A stretch of 5,856 nt of DNA from Anaerolineae bacterium (GTDB lineage Bacteria; Chloroflexota; Anaerolineae; JAADDB01), in contig WFQT01000309.1 in assembly GCA_015486895.1 (NCBI GenBank), positions 1-5,856 of the forward strand. The letters are read 5' to 3'. The notes under the pieces are model-generated. The model saw nothing but the letters and a program-made list of their open reading frames with translations, was not told the DNA's origin and ran no database searches. This document shows, piece after piece, positions 5,427-5,856 of the stretch; position 1 is the first letter of the stretch; every line of letters starts with the position of its first letter. The position numbers were made by a program, and so were the translations under genes.

Positions 5427-5780
5427 ATGAGCGCAAGGGAGACAGCACCGAACTGCCCTTACTATTTTGAAGATTTCCACCGCGGCCGGGAAGTGATTGG
5501 CTGCCGTCTCATTGAGCGCAACCCCAATTCCTTACCGTGGGAGCGTAAACTGTGCAGTCATTGCCCGGTGCCCAGGATTTTGCGGGAGACCACCAGCCAG
5601 GCTATTGCATTGGAAGCGAAAGTGGAGAAGAAATTTCCCTGGGGCAAGAAAATCACCGTTTTTGCTGTTTGCACGAAGCACATGTTAGCTCTGGCAGATC
5701 CATTGCATTGCCCCCGCTGCGAAGCTGAAGCGGCAGAGGAAGCTACAAGCAGTCGCCATGAGCGGTTGCACACTGCATAA
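5427..5780 (+). CDS. 117-aa Cys-rich protein, possible zinc- or Fe-S-binding
   Basis: I do not recognise a named family. The protein has seven cysteines: C10, C26, C43-x2-C46, C82 and C95-x2-C98, plus H18, H45 and H85. Two CxxC pairs (CSHC, CPRC) far apart resemble the knuckles of a zinc ribbon; an Fe-S site is also possible. The N-terminal part CPYYFEDFHRGRE and the middle LCSHCPVPRIL look like conserved motifs, while the tail after residue 99 is acidic then basic and low in complexity. No signal peptide or membrane helix is seen. It starts 7 bases after the lysA stop, with GAAGGA (5411-5416) overlapping the end of lysA, 10 bases from the ATG, so it is very probably cotranscribed. That the frame is real is supported by the tight spacing, the ribosome binding site and the non-random Cys pattern. 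A link to lysine metabolism is not implied by the sequence. Confidence 0.78.
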   Translation: MSARETAPNCPYYFEDFHRGREVIGCRLIERNPNSLPWERKLCSHCPVPRILRETTSQAIALEAKVEKKFPWGKKITVFAVCTKHMLALADPLHCPRCEAEAAEEATSSRHERLHTA

Positions 5781-5824
5781 CGATGAAAATGCTTTCTGTG
5801 CCTTCCTATGGCTATTTTGGGGGT

Positions 5825-5856
5825 GTTTTTATTTTAGCCACAGAAAAACACAGAAT
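5825..5856 (-). repeat. CACAG/CTGTG dispersed repeat, copy 2 (runs off the window)
   Basis: Read on the - strand this matches 2973-3004 at 30 of 32 positions. CACAG occurs at 5839-5843 and 5849-5853, again 10 bases apart. It starts 44 bases after the stop of the Cys-rich gene. Unlike copy 1 it is not preceded by the 16-bp inverted-repeat end: the 16 bases at 5810-5825 match that end at only 3 positions. The window stops within the repeat, so its full length is unknown. Confidence 0.7.

Noticed and set aside
5809..5840. Intrinsic terminator after the Cys-rich gene (TGGCTA / TAGCCA arms)
   Set aside because: The arms are only 6 bp, the loop is 20 bases and the T-run is inside the loop, not after the stem.

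Overview
The window is a bacterial segment of about 55-60% G+C (estimated by eye). All convincing genes are on the + strand, and it looks like ordinary chromosomal metabolic DNA. I place it tentatively in Chloroflexota (Anaerolineae/Caldilineae-like), by inference only. The grounds are the LFPIT-type N-terminus and HGNNKT motif of the LysA-like protein, a tiny Lys-rich membrane protein, a seven-Cys small protein of a kind I associate with that phylum, and CACAG-rich intergenic repeats.

Left block (1-1728): the 3' part of a siroheme decarboxylase gene (AhbB type), then 17 bases later a complete hemL. HemL makes 5-aminolevulinate, the first committed tetrapyrrole precursor. AhbB acts later, on the siroheme branch leading to heme by the decarboxylating route. 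Together they look like the end of a tetrapyrrole operon.

Middle block (1729-2693): a 137-base gap holds a strong nested hairpin. It is followed by a stand-alone short-chain dehydrogenase/reductase of the HSDL2-like type, with a good ribosome binding site and a complete active site.

Intergenic block (2694-3046, 353 bases): no convincing gene, but dense structure. In order it holds a 10-bp hairpin, a perfect TATAAT box inside a 7-bp inverted repeat, and a 157-bp AT-rich segment bounded by 16-bp inverted repeats (15/16) with TA at each outer edge, resembling a MITE. A perfect DnaA-box 9-mer follows. Removing the 157-bp segment would leave a normal leader of about 30 nt between the promoter and the next gene.

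Right block (3047-5780): a tightly packed four-gene operon. It encodes a 60-aa Lys-rich single-pass membrane protein, an EamA/DMT transporter (stop and start overlap as TAATG), a diaminopimelate decarboxylase (LysA, 13-base gap) and a 117-aa Cys-rich protein of unknown function (7-base gap). LysA makes lysine. By context the transporter may move an amino acid or related metabolite, but its substrate cannot be read from the sequence.

The window ends inside a second, inverted copy (30/32) of a 32-base sequence from the MITE-like segment, so the four-gene operon is bracketed by inverted repeats. I see no CRISPR array, tRNA, rRNA, phage or defence genes. The repeats are the most unusual content.
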